7,916 bases of DNA from Nanobdellota archaeon (GTDB lineage: Archaea > Nanobdellota > Nanobdellia > Pacearchaeales > GW2011-AR1). The notes below the pieces were generated by a model. It was given only the letters and a program-made list of their open reading frames with translations, searched no databases and was not told where the DNA came from. Location: NCBI GenBank assembly GCA_018901675.1, contig JAHIEH010000077.1, positions 1-7,916 on the forward strand, given 5' to 3'. The position numbers and the translations under genes were made by a program. Below, one piece after another: positions 1-4,919 of this stretch. The first letter of the stretch is position 1, and each line of letters opens with the position of its first letter.

Positions 1-224
1 ACCTGCCTGCCTGCATTTTCAAAACTGATTTTTTGGACTTTCTCCTGAAGTTTTTTTATTTGGCTTTCATTTAAATTTGGCTTTAAAATTGCCCAGAAAT
101 AAGGCTCAAAACTGTCAATAACACAGATTCTTTTGCCTTTTTCATTTCTGCCGATAACTTTGATGTAATTTCTGCCCTGCCAGTCAAAGGAGTCATAATC
201 TATTGGGATAAAGTTTGTCTGCAT
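1..224 (-). CDS. polB: Archaeal family-B DNA polymerase, N-terminal fragment (runs off window)
   Basis: Replicative or repair DNA polymerase of family B. Only the first 74 codons lie in the window; the gene continues beyond base 1. Reading the minus strand from the ATG at 224-222 gives an uninterrupted frame starting MQTNFIPIDYDSFDWQGR, followed by GKRICVIDSFEPYFWAILKP. This matches the start of archaeal PolB: a first beta strand with an I-D-Y element, a G-K-R turn, then F-x-P-Y before a beta strand. In Pyrococcus PolB this N-terminal domain forms the uracil-sensing pocket; Tyr10 and Pro41 here seem to align with its Tyr7 and Pro36 (by-eye inference). The exonuclease and polymerase domains are out of view. 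A TATA box 26 bp upstream supports this start and a leaderless mRNA. It is divergent from the 119-aa gene. Identification is by recognition, not by database search. Confidence 0.85.
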   Translation of the reverse strand, partial: MQTNFIPIDYDSFDWQGRNYIKVIGRNEKGKRICVIDSFEPYFWAILKPNLNESQIKKLQEKVQKISFENAGRQ

Positions 225-244
225 AATTATTTGTAGAGTTTTTG

Positions 245-257
245 ATTTATATAGTTT
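245..257 (-). promoter_or_regulatory. TATA box for polB
   Basis: The minus strand reads AAACTATATAAAT. The box centre, near 250, is about 26 bp upstream of the polB ATG at 224. That is where an archaeal transcript would start, so the mRNA should be leaderless. No Shine-Dalgarno is present between box and ATG. Confidence 0.65.
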
Positions 258-298
258 AACCTTTATAATTAGTTAGTTACTTTAGGGGGGTAACAAAA

Positions 299-314
299 TA
301 GAAAGATTTAAATA
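299..314 (+). promoter_or_regulatory. BRE/TATA promoter for the 119-aa gene
   Basis: TAGAAAGATTTA at 299-310 begins an A/G-rich BRE plus TATA element (TTTAAATA, 307-314) centred about 26 bp upstream of the ATG at 336. It differs at one base from the 12-mers at 4414-4425 and 6931-6942. It predicts transcription starting at or next to ATG 336, which decides that start over the in-frame TTG at 321. Confidence 0.75.
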
Positions 315-335
315 TAGTTTTTGAGTTGGAGTTTT

Positions 336-695
336 ATGGCAAAAAAAGAATATAAATTGGATGATTACCATCAAGATAATGCTATTCTTGAGCATAACAA
401 TGCTCTTAATTCTAATGTCCAAGGACAAATAGATTTGCTTCGGGATATTTATGGAATTGAGAGGCTGAAAACACCAAATGGTCCTGAAGATATTGAAATG
501 TGCAAACCTCAGCAAATTTATCGTGTTTTGAAAGATAGAATCGATACTGCTAGGAAAAGAAGAGAGGCATTTGATGAAGGCAAGCTTGTTTTGATTGTTG
601 CGCCTACTTCGGTTGTCAAAGAACCAGAAAGGCAAGAAAGGCAATTAAATCTGGGTGATATTCTTGATAAAACAAAACCTAGATATTGTGGATAA
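336..695 (+). CDS. Hypothetical protein, 119 aa, between polB and fen1
   Basis: No family is recognised. The ATG at 336 is chosen over an in-frame TTG at 321 because the TATA box is centred 25-26 bp upstream of 336, giving a leaderless start. The protein is soluble and highly charged, with no signal peptide or membrane segment. Helices are suggested around residues 25-42 and over the basic stretch 62-80 (QQIYRVLKDRIDTARKRREA), followed by a likely beta strand (KLVLIVAPTSVV) and a charged C-terminal tail ending in PRYCG. Two cysteines are visible, one mid-protein and one near the C-terminus, too few for a zinc ribbon. It is divergent from polB and lies 30 bp upstream of fen1 on the same strand, so co-expression with replication genes is possible but not shown. 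Codon usage looks like that of its neighbours. The gene is likely real; its function is unknown. Confidence 0.75.
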   Translation: MAKKEYKLDDYHQDNAILEHNNALNSNVQGQIDLLRDIYGIERLKTPNGPEDIEMCKPQQIYRVLKDRIDTARKRREAFDEGKLVLIVAPTSVVKEPERQERQLNLGDILDKTKPRYCG

Positions 696-703
696 TTTTA
701 TTA
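696..703 (+). promoter_or_regulatory. Weak TATA-like box for fen1
   Basis: TTTTATTA, immediately after the TAA of the upstream gene, is centred about 26 bp before the fen1 ATG. No Shine-Dalgarno is visible in the 30-bp gap, which is pyrimidine-rich just before the ATG. This suggests fen1 has its own leaderless start, perhaps in addition to read-through from the upstream gene. Confidence 0.4.
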
Positions 704-725
704 ATTCTGCTTTTCTTTAATATTC

Positions 726-1754
726 ATGGGATTAAACATAAGAGACATTGTTCCAAGAAGGGAACTGAATATAGAAGAATTAAAAGGCAAAACTCTTTGC
801 GTTGACGCTTTTAATACACTTTACCAGTTTATATCCACTATACGACAGCCAGATGGAACTCCTTTGATGGATAATAAGAAAAGAATTACAAGCCATTTAT
901 CCGGTTTGTTTTACAGGAATGTGGCTCTTATCGAAGAAGGCATAAAACTTGTTTATGTTTTTGATGGGAAACCACCTAAATTAAAAGGCAAGATACATGA
1001 GGAGAGAAAAGCTGTAAGAGATGCAGCTAAAGAAAAATATGAAATTGCAAAAGCAGAAGAGGACATAGACGCAATGAAGCGTTACAGCAGCCAATTGGCA
1101 AGATTAGATGATGAAATGATTGCAGACAGCAAGGAGCTTTTAGAAGCAATGGGGATTGCAGTTGTTCAGGCTCCTTCAGAGGGAGAGTCAGAAGCGTCTT
1201 ATTTAACTAAAAGAAAAAATGCTTTTGCAGTTGCAAGCCAGGATTATGATTCTTTGCTGTTTGGCACTCCAAGATTAATACAAAATTTAACTTTAGCAAG
1301 AAAAAGGAAAACAATGACTGGCTGGGTTGAGATTAAGCCGGAGATAATCGAACTGGAAAAAGTTTTGAATTTCCTTGATATAAATTTGGACCAGTTGATA
1401 TGTTTGGGAATACTCGCCGGAACTGATTATAATCCCAAAGGCATTCCTGGGATAGGGCAGAAAAGAGCATTAGGCATTGTTAAGCAGTATAAACAGCCGA
1501 TTTTTATTTTTAAGTCAGTTCAGGGGCAGATGGATAATCTGCCGGAAGGTTTGCAGTTTGACTGGCAGGAGATTTTTGAATTGTTTCACAAGCCAAAAGT
1601 GGTAGATGCAGAATTTAAGTTTAAAAAATTAGACGAAAAAAAGATAAAGCAAATTCTTGTTGAAGAGCATGATTTTTCTTTGGAAAGGATTGAGAAACAG
1701 ATTGAAAGATTGAAAGATGCGAGTGAGAAAAACAAGCAGAAGACGCTGTTTTAA
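726..1754 (+). CDS. fen: Flap endonuclease 1 (FEN1), structure-specific 5' nuclease
   Basis: FEN1 cuts 5' flaps during Okazaki-fragment maturation and long-patch base-excision repair. The 342-aa length fits archaeal FEN1. The N-domain starts MGLNIRDIVPRRELNIEELKG. The metal-binding acids are all present: Asp27 (CVDAFNTL), Asp80 (YVFDGKPP), Glu152 and Glu154 (PSEGESEA), Asp173 and Asp175 (SQDYDSLLFG), and Asp234 (GTDYNPKG). The helical clamp region is about residues 85-135. The helix-two-turn-helix DNA-binding motif GIPGIGQKRAL is at 239-249. The C-terminus is unusual: family members normally end with a PCNA-interacting box (Q-x-x-L-x-x-F/W-F), whereas this protein stops at KQKTLF, after the Q-x-x-L and one Phe. 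The ATG is supported by the canonical Met-Gly-Leu start; in FEN1 the N-terminal Gly2 lies near the active site. It follows the 119-aa gene by 30 bp. Confidence 0.97.
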   Translation: MGLNIRDIVPRRELNIEELKGKTLCVDAFNTLYQFISTIRQPDGTPLMDNKKRITSHLSGLFYRNVALIEEGIKLVYVFDGKPPKLKGKIHEERKAVRDAAKEKYEIAKAEEDIDAMKRYSSQLARLDDEMIADSKELLEAMGIAVVQAPSEGESEASYLTKRKNAFAVASQDYDSLLFGTPRLIQNLTLARKRKTMTGWVEIKPEIIELEKVLNFLDINLDQLICLGILAGTDYNPKGIPGIGQKRALGIVKQYKQPIFIFKSVQGQMDNLPEGLQFDWQEIFELFHKPKVVDAEFKFKKLDEKKIKQILVEEHDFSLERIEKQIERLKDASEKNKQKTLF

Positions 1755-1858
1755 CCGGCTTGTATAAATTTAAAACAAGACATAAATTAGTGCTGTCGCA
1801 AAAGAATTATTTTTTAATTAATTAGTAGGGTAAATATAACACGATTAAATAAGCCGGT
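1754..1858 (+). repeat. 105-bp segment bounded by inverted repeats
   Basis: ACCGGCTT at 1754-1761 is the exact reverse complement of AAGCCGGT at 1851-1858. Pairing can continue inward with one G-U, one A-A mismatch and four more A/T pairs, giving a stem of about 14 positions. The left arm begins in the fen1 stop codon. The interior is AT-rich with no ORF. It could be the terminal stem of an unknown RNA, the ends of a small mobile remnant, or a 3' end structure of fen1. No transposase and no convincing target duplication are seen. The rest of this 212-bp spacer (1859-1966) holds the trm5 promoter and a small AT-rich palindrome. Confidence 0.45.
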
Positions 1859-1894
1859 GGTTTCTTGCTTAATGATTTTGCTTATCTTAACTGT

Positions 1895-1907
1895 TAACAA
1901 TTTGTTA
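1895..1907. promoter_or_regulatory. Interrupted palindrome upstream of the trm5-like promoter
   Basis: TAACAATTTGTTA has two 6-bp arms around one central base and lies about 30 bp before the TATA box of the next gene. Its position would suit a dimeric regulator, but a palindrome this AT-rich can arise by chance in this base composition. Confidence 0.25.
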
Positions 1908-1936
1908 GATTACAATACATCTCAGTTTTTAATTAG

Positions 1937-1950
1937 CTTTTTATACTTAT
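1937..1950 (+). promoter_or_regulatory. TATA box for the trm5-like gene
   Basis: CTTTTTATACTTAT is centred near 1943, about 24 bp upstream of the ATG at 1967. No Shine-Dalgarno lies between, so the mRNA is predicted to be leaderless. This supports the ATG at 1967. Confidence 0.55.
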
Positions 1951-1966
1951 TTTGTGTACTTAGTTT

Positions 1967-2842
1967 ATGAAAAACAAAATCAGAGCTTTTGATATTCTTG
2001 GGAGTGTTGCATTAGTCAAATTTCCAGCAGGAACCCCAAAAAAGGACAGGAAAAAATTTGCTCTAAATTTGTTAAAAGAGCAAAAACAAATTAAAACAAT
2101 TTTAGAGAAGACAGGCAGATTTAAAGGAAGACTGAGGAAAATGAAGACAGCATTCCTTGCTGGTGAGAATACCAAAGAAGTTTTATATAAAGAGAACGGA
2201 TGCATTTTCAGGTTTAATATTGATAAAACCTATTTTTCTCCGCGCCTTGCTGGAGAGAGAAAAGAGATTTCCTCAAAAATAAAAGCAGGAGATGAAGTTT
2301 TAGTTATGTTTGCGGGTGTTGGGCCTTTTTCTGTTGCAATTGCCAAGAACTCTAAAGCAAAAAAAGTTTATAGCAATGAGCTTAACCGAGATGCCAACAA
2401 ATATGGGAAGTTGAATATTGAATTAAACAAACTGAAAGGCAAGATTGAACTGCTTCCAGGAGACATAAAAAGAGTTGCTGAAAAATTAAAAAAACATGGA
2501 AAGAAGTTTGATGTTATCGTTATGCCACGCCCACAATTAAAAGACAGTTTTTTGAAGCAGGCTTTTAATTTAAGCAAAAAAGGAACAAGAATTTATTATT
2601 ATGATTTCGCTAAAAATTTTCCAAAGAAAAATTTTGGCGCCACGAAATCTTGGGCTGCATCTTCACGCAGACAGCAGAAAGATTTCATTGGCTGTAAGAC
2701 GGAAAGTACAGAAGCGATTGTTAATAAGATAAAAACCGAAGCAAAAACAGCAAAAAAGAAAATCAAAATTCTTAAAATTAAAGAAGCCGGGGAAATTGCA
2801 CCTTATAAAATTAGGATTAGAATAGACTTTGTGATATCCTAA
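1967..2842 (+). CDS. Trm5/TYW2-family class I SAM-dependent tRNA methyltransferase (short form)
   Basis: Probably makes m1G37 in tRNA (Trm5 activity), which prevents +1 frameshifting; the related TYW2 and Taw22-type wyosine-pathway enzymes are alternatives. Length is 291 aa. Residues 6-20 (RAFDILGSVALVKFP) resemble the start of the Trm5 D2 domain; YFSPRLAGER (89-98) is the conserved Arg-containing element before the methyltransferase fold; VMFAGVGPF (113-121) is SAM motif I; SNEL (136-139) follows strand 2; LPGD (163-166) supplies an acidic residue that probably corresponds to the catalytic Asp of methanogen Trm5; and MPRP (186-189) sits where the family usually has an N-x-P-type motif. The protein is about 45 aa shorter than Methanocaldococcus Trm5 because the N-terminal tRNA-elbow-binding D1 domain is missing. 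A lysine-rich insertion (residues 253-270) precedes the C-terminal strands. Convergent with the HerA-like gene. Family assignment is strong, exact tRNA product less so. Confidence 0.85.
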   Translation: MKNKIRAFDILGSVALVKFPAGTPKKDRKKFALNLLKEQKQIKTILEKTGRFKGRLRKMKTAFLAGENTKEVLYKENGCIFRFNIDKTYFSPRLAGERKEISSKIKAGDEVLVMFAGVGPFSVAIAKNSKAKKVYSNELNRDANKYGKLNIELNKLKGKIELLPGDIKRVAEKLKKHGKKFDVIVMPRPQLKDSFLKQAFNLSKKGTRIYYYDFAKNFPKKNFGATKSWAASSRRQQKDFIGCKTESTEAIVNKIKTEAKTAKKKIKILKIKEAGEIAPYKIRIRIDFVIS

Positions 2843-2865
2843 TTTTAATACCACAAAATTAAAAA

Positions 2866-2881
2866 CTGTGCCTCTGCACAG
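2866..2881 (+). terminator. Hairpin in the convergent intergenic region, possible terminator or 3' end structure
   Basis: CTGTGC and GCACAG form a perfect 6-bp stem with a CTCT loop, 24 bp after the stop codon of the trm5-like gene. Only a TTTT run lies nearby, upstream of it (2843-2846). Archaeal termination depends mainly on U-tracts, so a role as mRNA 3' end protection is equally possible. The interval 2843-2997 separates two genes that face each other. Confidence 0.35.
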
Positions 2882-2887
2882 AAATTG

Positions 2888-2901
2888 AACAAAATTTTGT
2901 T
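2888..2901. repeat. 14-bp perfect palindrome
   Basis: AACAAAATTTTGTT is a perfect inverted repeat without spacer, 7 bp after the hairpin. Because it is symmetrical and holds an A-run and a T-run, it would present a short U-tract on transcripts from either side, which suits a shared terminator between converging genes. It is AT-rich, so chance is possible. Confidence 0.3.
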
Positions 2902-2997
2902 GGTTATAAGTTTAGAGTGAGAGGGGACTTGAAGATAATTTAGATAATAAGATTGGTGATTAATAATATGTGGTGTATTTGCCGAGCAGAATTCTTT

Positions 2998-4308
2998 TTA
3001 CAATTTCTTTTCTATCCTAACCGCTGTTGGTGCTTCACCGCCATGCCAGGTGAATCTCGGGCGGATTCTCATAGGATAAATCCTCTCTGAATTATCATCC
3101 AGAATAATTGCACTTCCTTTTAAATCTGGAAGGTCATCCATATGCTTCTTAATGCTTTCCATTACATAAGTCTGCATAATATAATTTAATGCTTCTAAGT
3201 CCGGCTGGCTTGTAACCCTATGGCTTATAACAATATCTGACTGTGTCATTACATCCCTATGAATTTGCCCTGGTTGCTGGGTTGCTAGGACAAGGGAAAT
3301 TCCTGGCTGTCTGCCTTCTCTTAACAATTGTATCAACGCATCTGTTGCAATTGTCTTTCCTTGCAGAGGAAGAAATTCATGAGCTTCATCAATAAAAATC
3401 CATACAAGAGGGTATTCTCTTTTTTCTTCTAATGAATTGTATTCCATGCCAGATGAAACTATATCCACCTCTTCTTTTTTTCTGGCAGTCATTCTTTGAT
3501 CGAAAATCTTTCTAGAAACTAAGCTTATTACTAATGCGCGAATATTAAATGCACCTACTGCATTGTAAACGCTTAAATCTAACACGCTTGTTACCCCTCC
3601 TGAAATTAAATCTTTCACCCGAGTTGCTTGCTCATTTTGTTCAGCAAATATCCCCCATGTTTTTGCTGCTTCAAACAAACCGATAGCCGCATTTTTTGTT
3701 TCTTGGTTGGTTCTTTCATCTTTCTGCAAATTTAAAATAATATCTGCTAAATCAAAGTTTTCTTTTTCTTTTAAATTTGTTATTGTTCTCTCTATCAAAA
3801 CTGCTACTGGGCTTATTATATCCAGTCCAAAAGTTAAAATCCAGTCTTCAGAGTCCATCTCACTTACAGCTAAAGCAAATGGTTCATCTGCTGGGATTCC
3901 TTTTTCAAGATATTCCTCATAATGCCCTACTGGAATAAAAATTTTAACAGGGAGATTCTGGGGTTTAAGCTGCCATTCTTCTAACAAGCTTTTGTCTTTT
4001 TGATTTTTGAATTTCATTGTCCAATAAATTCCCATTGTATCAAATATTAAAGAAGCTATATTTTGGGAAGTTTCTTTTGGAAGATTTGAAAGCTCTTCTG
4101 CGATGACACCAATTGAGTAAGATTTTCCCGAACCTCTTTTTCCAGCCACTAAAATTACATGGCTTCTTGCAACATCCATAAAAATGTTATTGCTTAAAGA
4201 AGTATATTGCCCCATTTTTACATAACCCCTTCCGATAAAAACAAGCCCTTTGCTGCCGAAGGCTTTTTTGTCAGCTTCACTCCTTCCAATTAATATATCA
4301 TATGGCAT
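2998..4308 (-). CDS. HerA-like (DUF87) hexameric ATPase
   Basis: A P-loop ATPase of the HerA/FtsK superfamily, whose members form hexameric rings that move along double-stranded DNA; classical HerA works with NurA nuclease in end resection. The 436-aa protein begins MPYDILIGRSEADKK. An N-terminal beta-rich HAS-barrel-like part (IGRGYVKMGQYTSL) precedes Walker A GKRGSGKS (56-63). Walker B is LVWIFIDEAH (301-310) with Asp307/Glu308. LLREGRQPG (328-336) contains likely arginine-finger residues and ATQQPG (342-347) is the sensor region. The C-terminus ends in RPRFTWHGGEAPTAVRIEKKL-type latch sequence. The ATG at 4308 is preferred to the TTG at 4323 because the TATA box lies 26 bp upstream of 4308. 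No NurA-like gene is adjacent, so resection is only one possibility. It is smaller than typical HerA (about 500 aa). Monocistronic here; divergent from the helical-protein/ATPase operon. Confidence 0.88.
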   Translation of the reverse strand: MPYDILIGRSEADKKAFGSKGLVFIGRGYVKMGQYTSLSNNIFMDVARSHVILVAGKRGSGKSYSIGVIAEELSNLPKETSQNIASLIFDTMGIYWTMKFKNQKDKSLLEEWQLKPQNLPVKIFIPVGHYEEYLEKGIPADEPFALAVSEMDSEDWILTFGLDIISPVAVLIERTITNLKEKENFDLADIILNLQKDERTNQETKNAAIGLFEAAKTWGIFAEQNEQATRVKDLISGGVTSVLDLSVYNAVGAFNIRALVISLVSRKIFDQRMTARKKEEVDIVSSGMEYNSLEEKREYPLVWIFIDEAHEFLPLQGKTIATDALIQLLREGRQPGISLVLATQQPGQIHRDVMTQSDIVISHRVTSQPDLEALNYIMQTYVMESIKKHMDDLPDLKGSAIILDDNSERIYPMRIRPRFTWHGGEAPTAVRIEKKL

Positions 4309-4328
4309 ATAAAGGATATCCAATCAAT

Positions 4329-4338
4329 TGTTATAAAG
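4329..4338 (-). promoter_or_regulatory. TATA box for the HerA-like ATPase
   Basis: The minus strand reads CTTTATAAC, preceded by an A/G-rich BRE-like stretch. The centre near 4334 is 26 bp upstream of ATG 4308 and only about 11 bp upstream of the TTG at 4323. This decides the start codon: a transcript beginning at about 4308 could not encode the longer form. Confidence 0.65.
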
Positions 4339-4413
4339 TTTTTCTTTGTTAAATCTTCATTTAGAACCATTAAACTTCTCTGAGATAGTTGTTATTCTGT
4401 AGTGATTACAACA

Positions 4414-4429
4414 TAGAAAGGTTTATAAA
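4414..4429 (+). promoter_or_regulatory. BRE/TATA promoter of the helical-protein/ATPase operon
   Basis: TAGAAAGGTTTA at 4414-4425 leads into TTTATAAA (4422-4429), centred about 25 bp before ATG 4451. The same 12-mer is present exactly at 6931-6942, and with one change at 299-310. The predicted mRNA is leaderless for the first gene. Confidence 0.75.
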
Positions 4430-4450
4430 TAACGTTTTTATTGAGATTTC

Positions 4451-4918
4451 ATGGAAAAAGAAGATATTTCACTTTTAAAAGAAGGGTATTCCTATTTGAA
4501 AAACCCTGAAAAAACAGGAAAACCTCTGAATAAAGAAGCAATAGACAATTTGGGAGTTGAGAAAATAAACTCTCTTAAAAGCTTGATTTCTGAGATTCAA
4601 AACCTAATAGAGAACAGGGAAACCTTAAGCGAGGATATTTTTGAAGATGGCGAGCAGCTTAAAACAGAATTAAACAATTTTATCACCGAGTGTGAGGGAA
4701 TACTTCCTAAAGACCCTGATAAATTAAAAGAGATTATCAAAACAAAGAATGATTTAAGGCAGAAAAAAATGGAAATTGCTGAGCTTCAATTGAATGAGAA
4801 AATCGGCTGCTGGAAGGATATCGCTTTGCTGAAAAAAGAAATGAGGGAAAATCAGAGAGAGCTTAGTGAAAGAGAAGCCAGAATCAAAATGTTAAGCGAG
4901 ATACTGGAGGGCGAGTAA
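4451..4918 (+). CDS. Helical, coiled-coil-like protein, partner gene of downstream ATPase (155 aa)
   Basis: No family is recognised. The protein is acidic and lysine-rich, almost entirely helix-forming, with no signal peptide or membrane segment. Residues 36-80 suggest one helical pair (KINSLKSLISEIQNLIENR, then ETLSEDIFEDGEQLKTELNNF), ILPKDPDKL (about 84-92) is a turn, and the last 60 residues form a long charged amphipathic helix (KKEMRENQRELSEREARI) typical of a coiled coil. Two cysteines occur, at about 80 and 119. The ATG follows a strong BRE/TATA element by 25 bp and is leaderless. The stop codon is one base before the ATG of the large ATPase, whose Shine-Dalgarno lies inside this gene's last codons, so the two are translationally linked. 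A structural adaptor, regulator or oligomerisation partner of the ATPase is a context-based inference. Confidence 0.8.
   Translation: MEKEDISLLKEGYSYLKNPEKTGKPLNKEAIDNLGVEKINSLKSLISEIQNLIENRETLSEDIFEDGEQLKTELNNFITECEGILPKDPDKLKEIIKTKNDLRQKKMEIAELQLNEKIGCWKDIALLKKEMRENQRELSEREARIKMLSEILEGE
4906..4910 (+). promoter_or_regulatory. Shine-Dalgarno of the 669-aa ATPase gene
   Basis: GGAGG lies inside the last codons of the upstream gene, 9 nt before ATG 4920. It shows that this archaeon uses Shine-Dalgarno initiation for internal operon genes, unlike the leaderless first genes, and it confirms the 4920 start. Confidence 0.75.
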
Positions 4919-4919
4919 A

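Noticed and set aside
1..14. CCTG tetranucleotide repeat at the window edge as a regulatory repeat
   Set aside because: Only three units, inside the polB coding frame, where it reads as ordinary codons (A-G-R-Q).
321..335. TTG start extending the 119-aa protein by five residues
   Set aside because: The TATA element ends at 314, so a transcript should begin near 336, downstream of the TTG.
282..644. Minus-strand ORF of 120 codons opposite the 119-aa gene
   Set aside because: It overlaps the plus-strand gene almost completely, crosses the promoter at 299, and has low-complexity Phe/Ile/Leu-rich shadow composition.
3707..3922. Plus-strand ORF inside the HerA-like gene
   Set aside because: It is fully inside the minus-strand gene, Ser/Lys/Phe-rich, with no promoter or Shine-Dalgarno; the same applies to other short frames inside the trm5-like and ATPase genes.
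4309..4323. TTG start extending the HerA-like protein by five residues
   Set aside because: The TATA box at 4329-4338 is too close to 4323 and ideally placed for ATG 4308.
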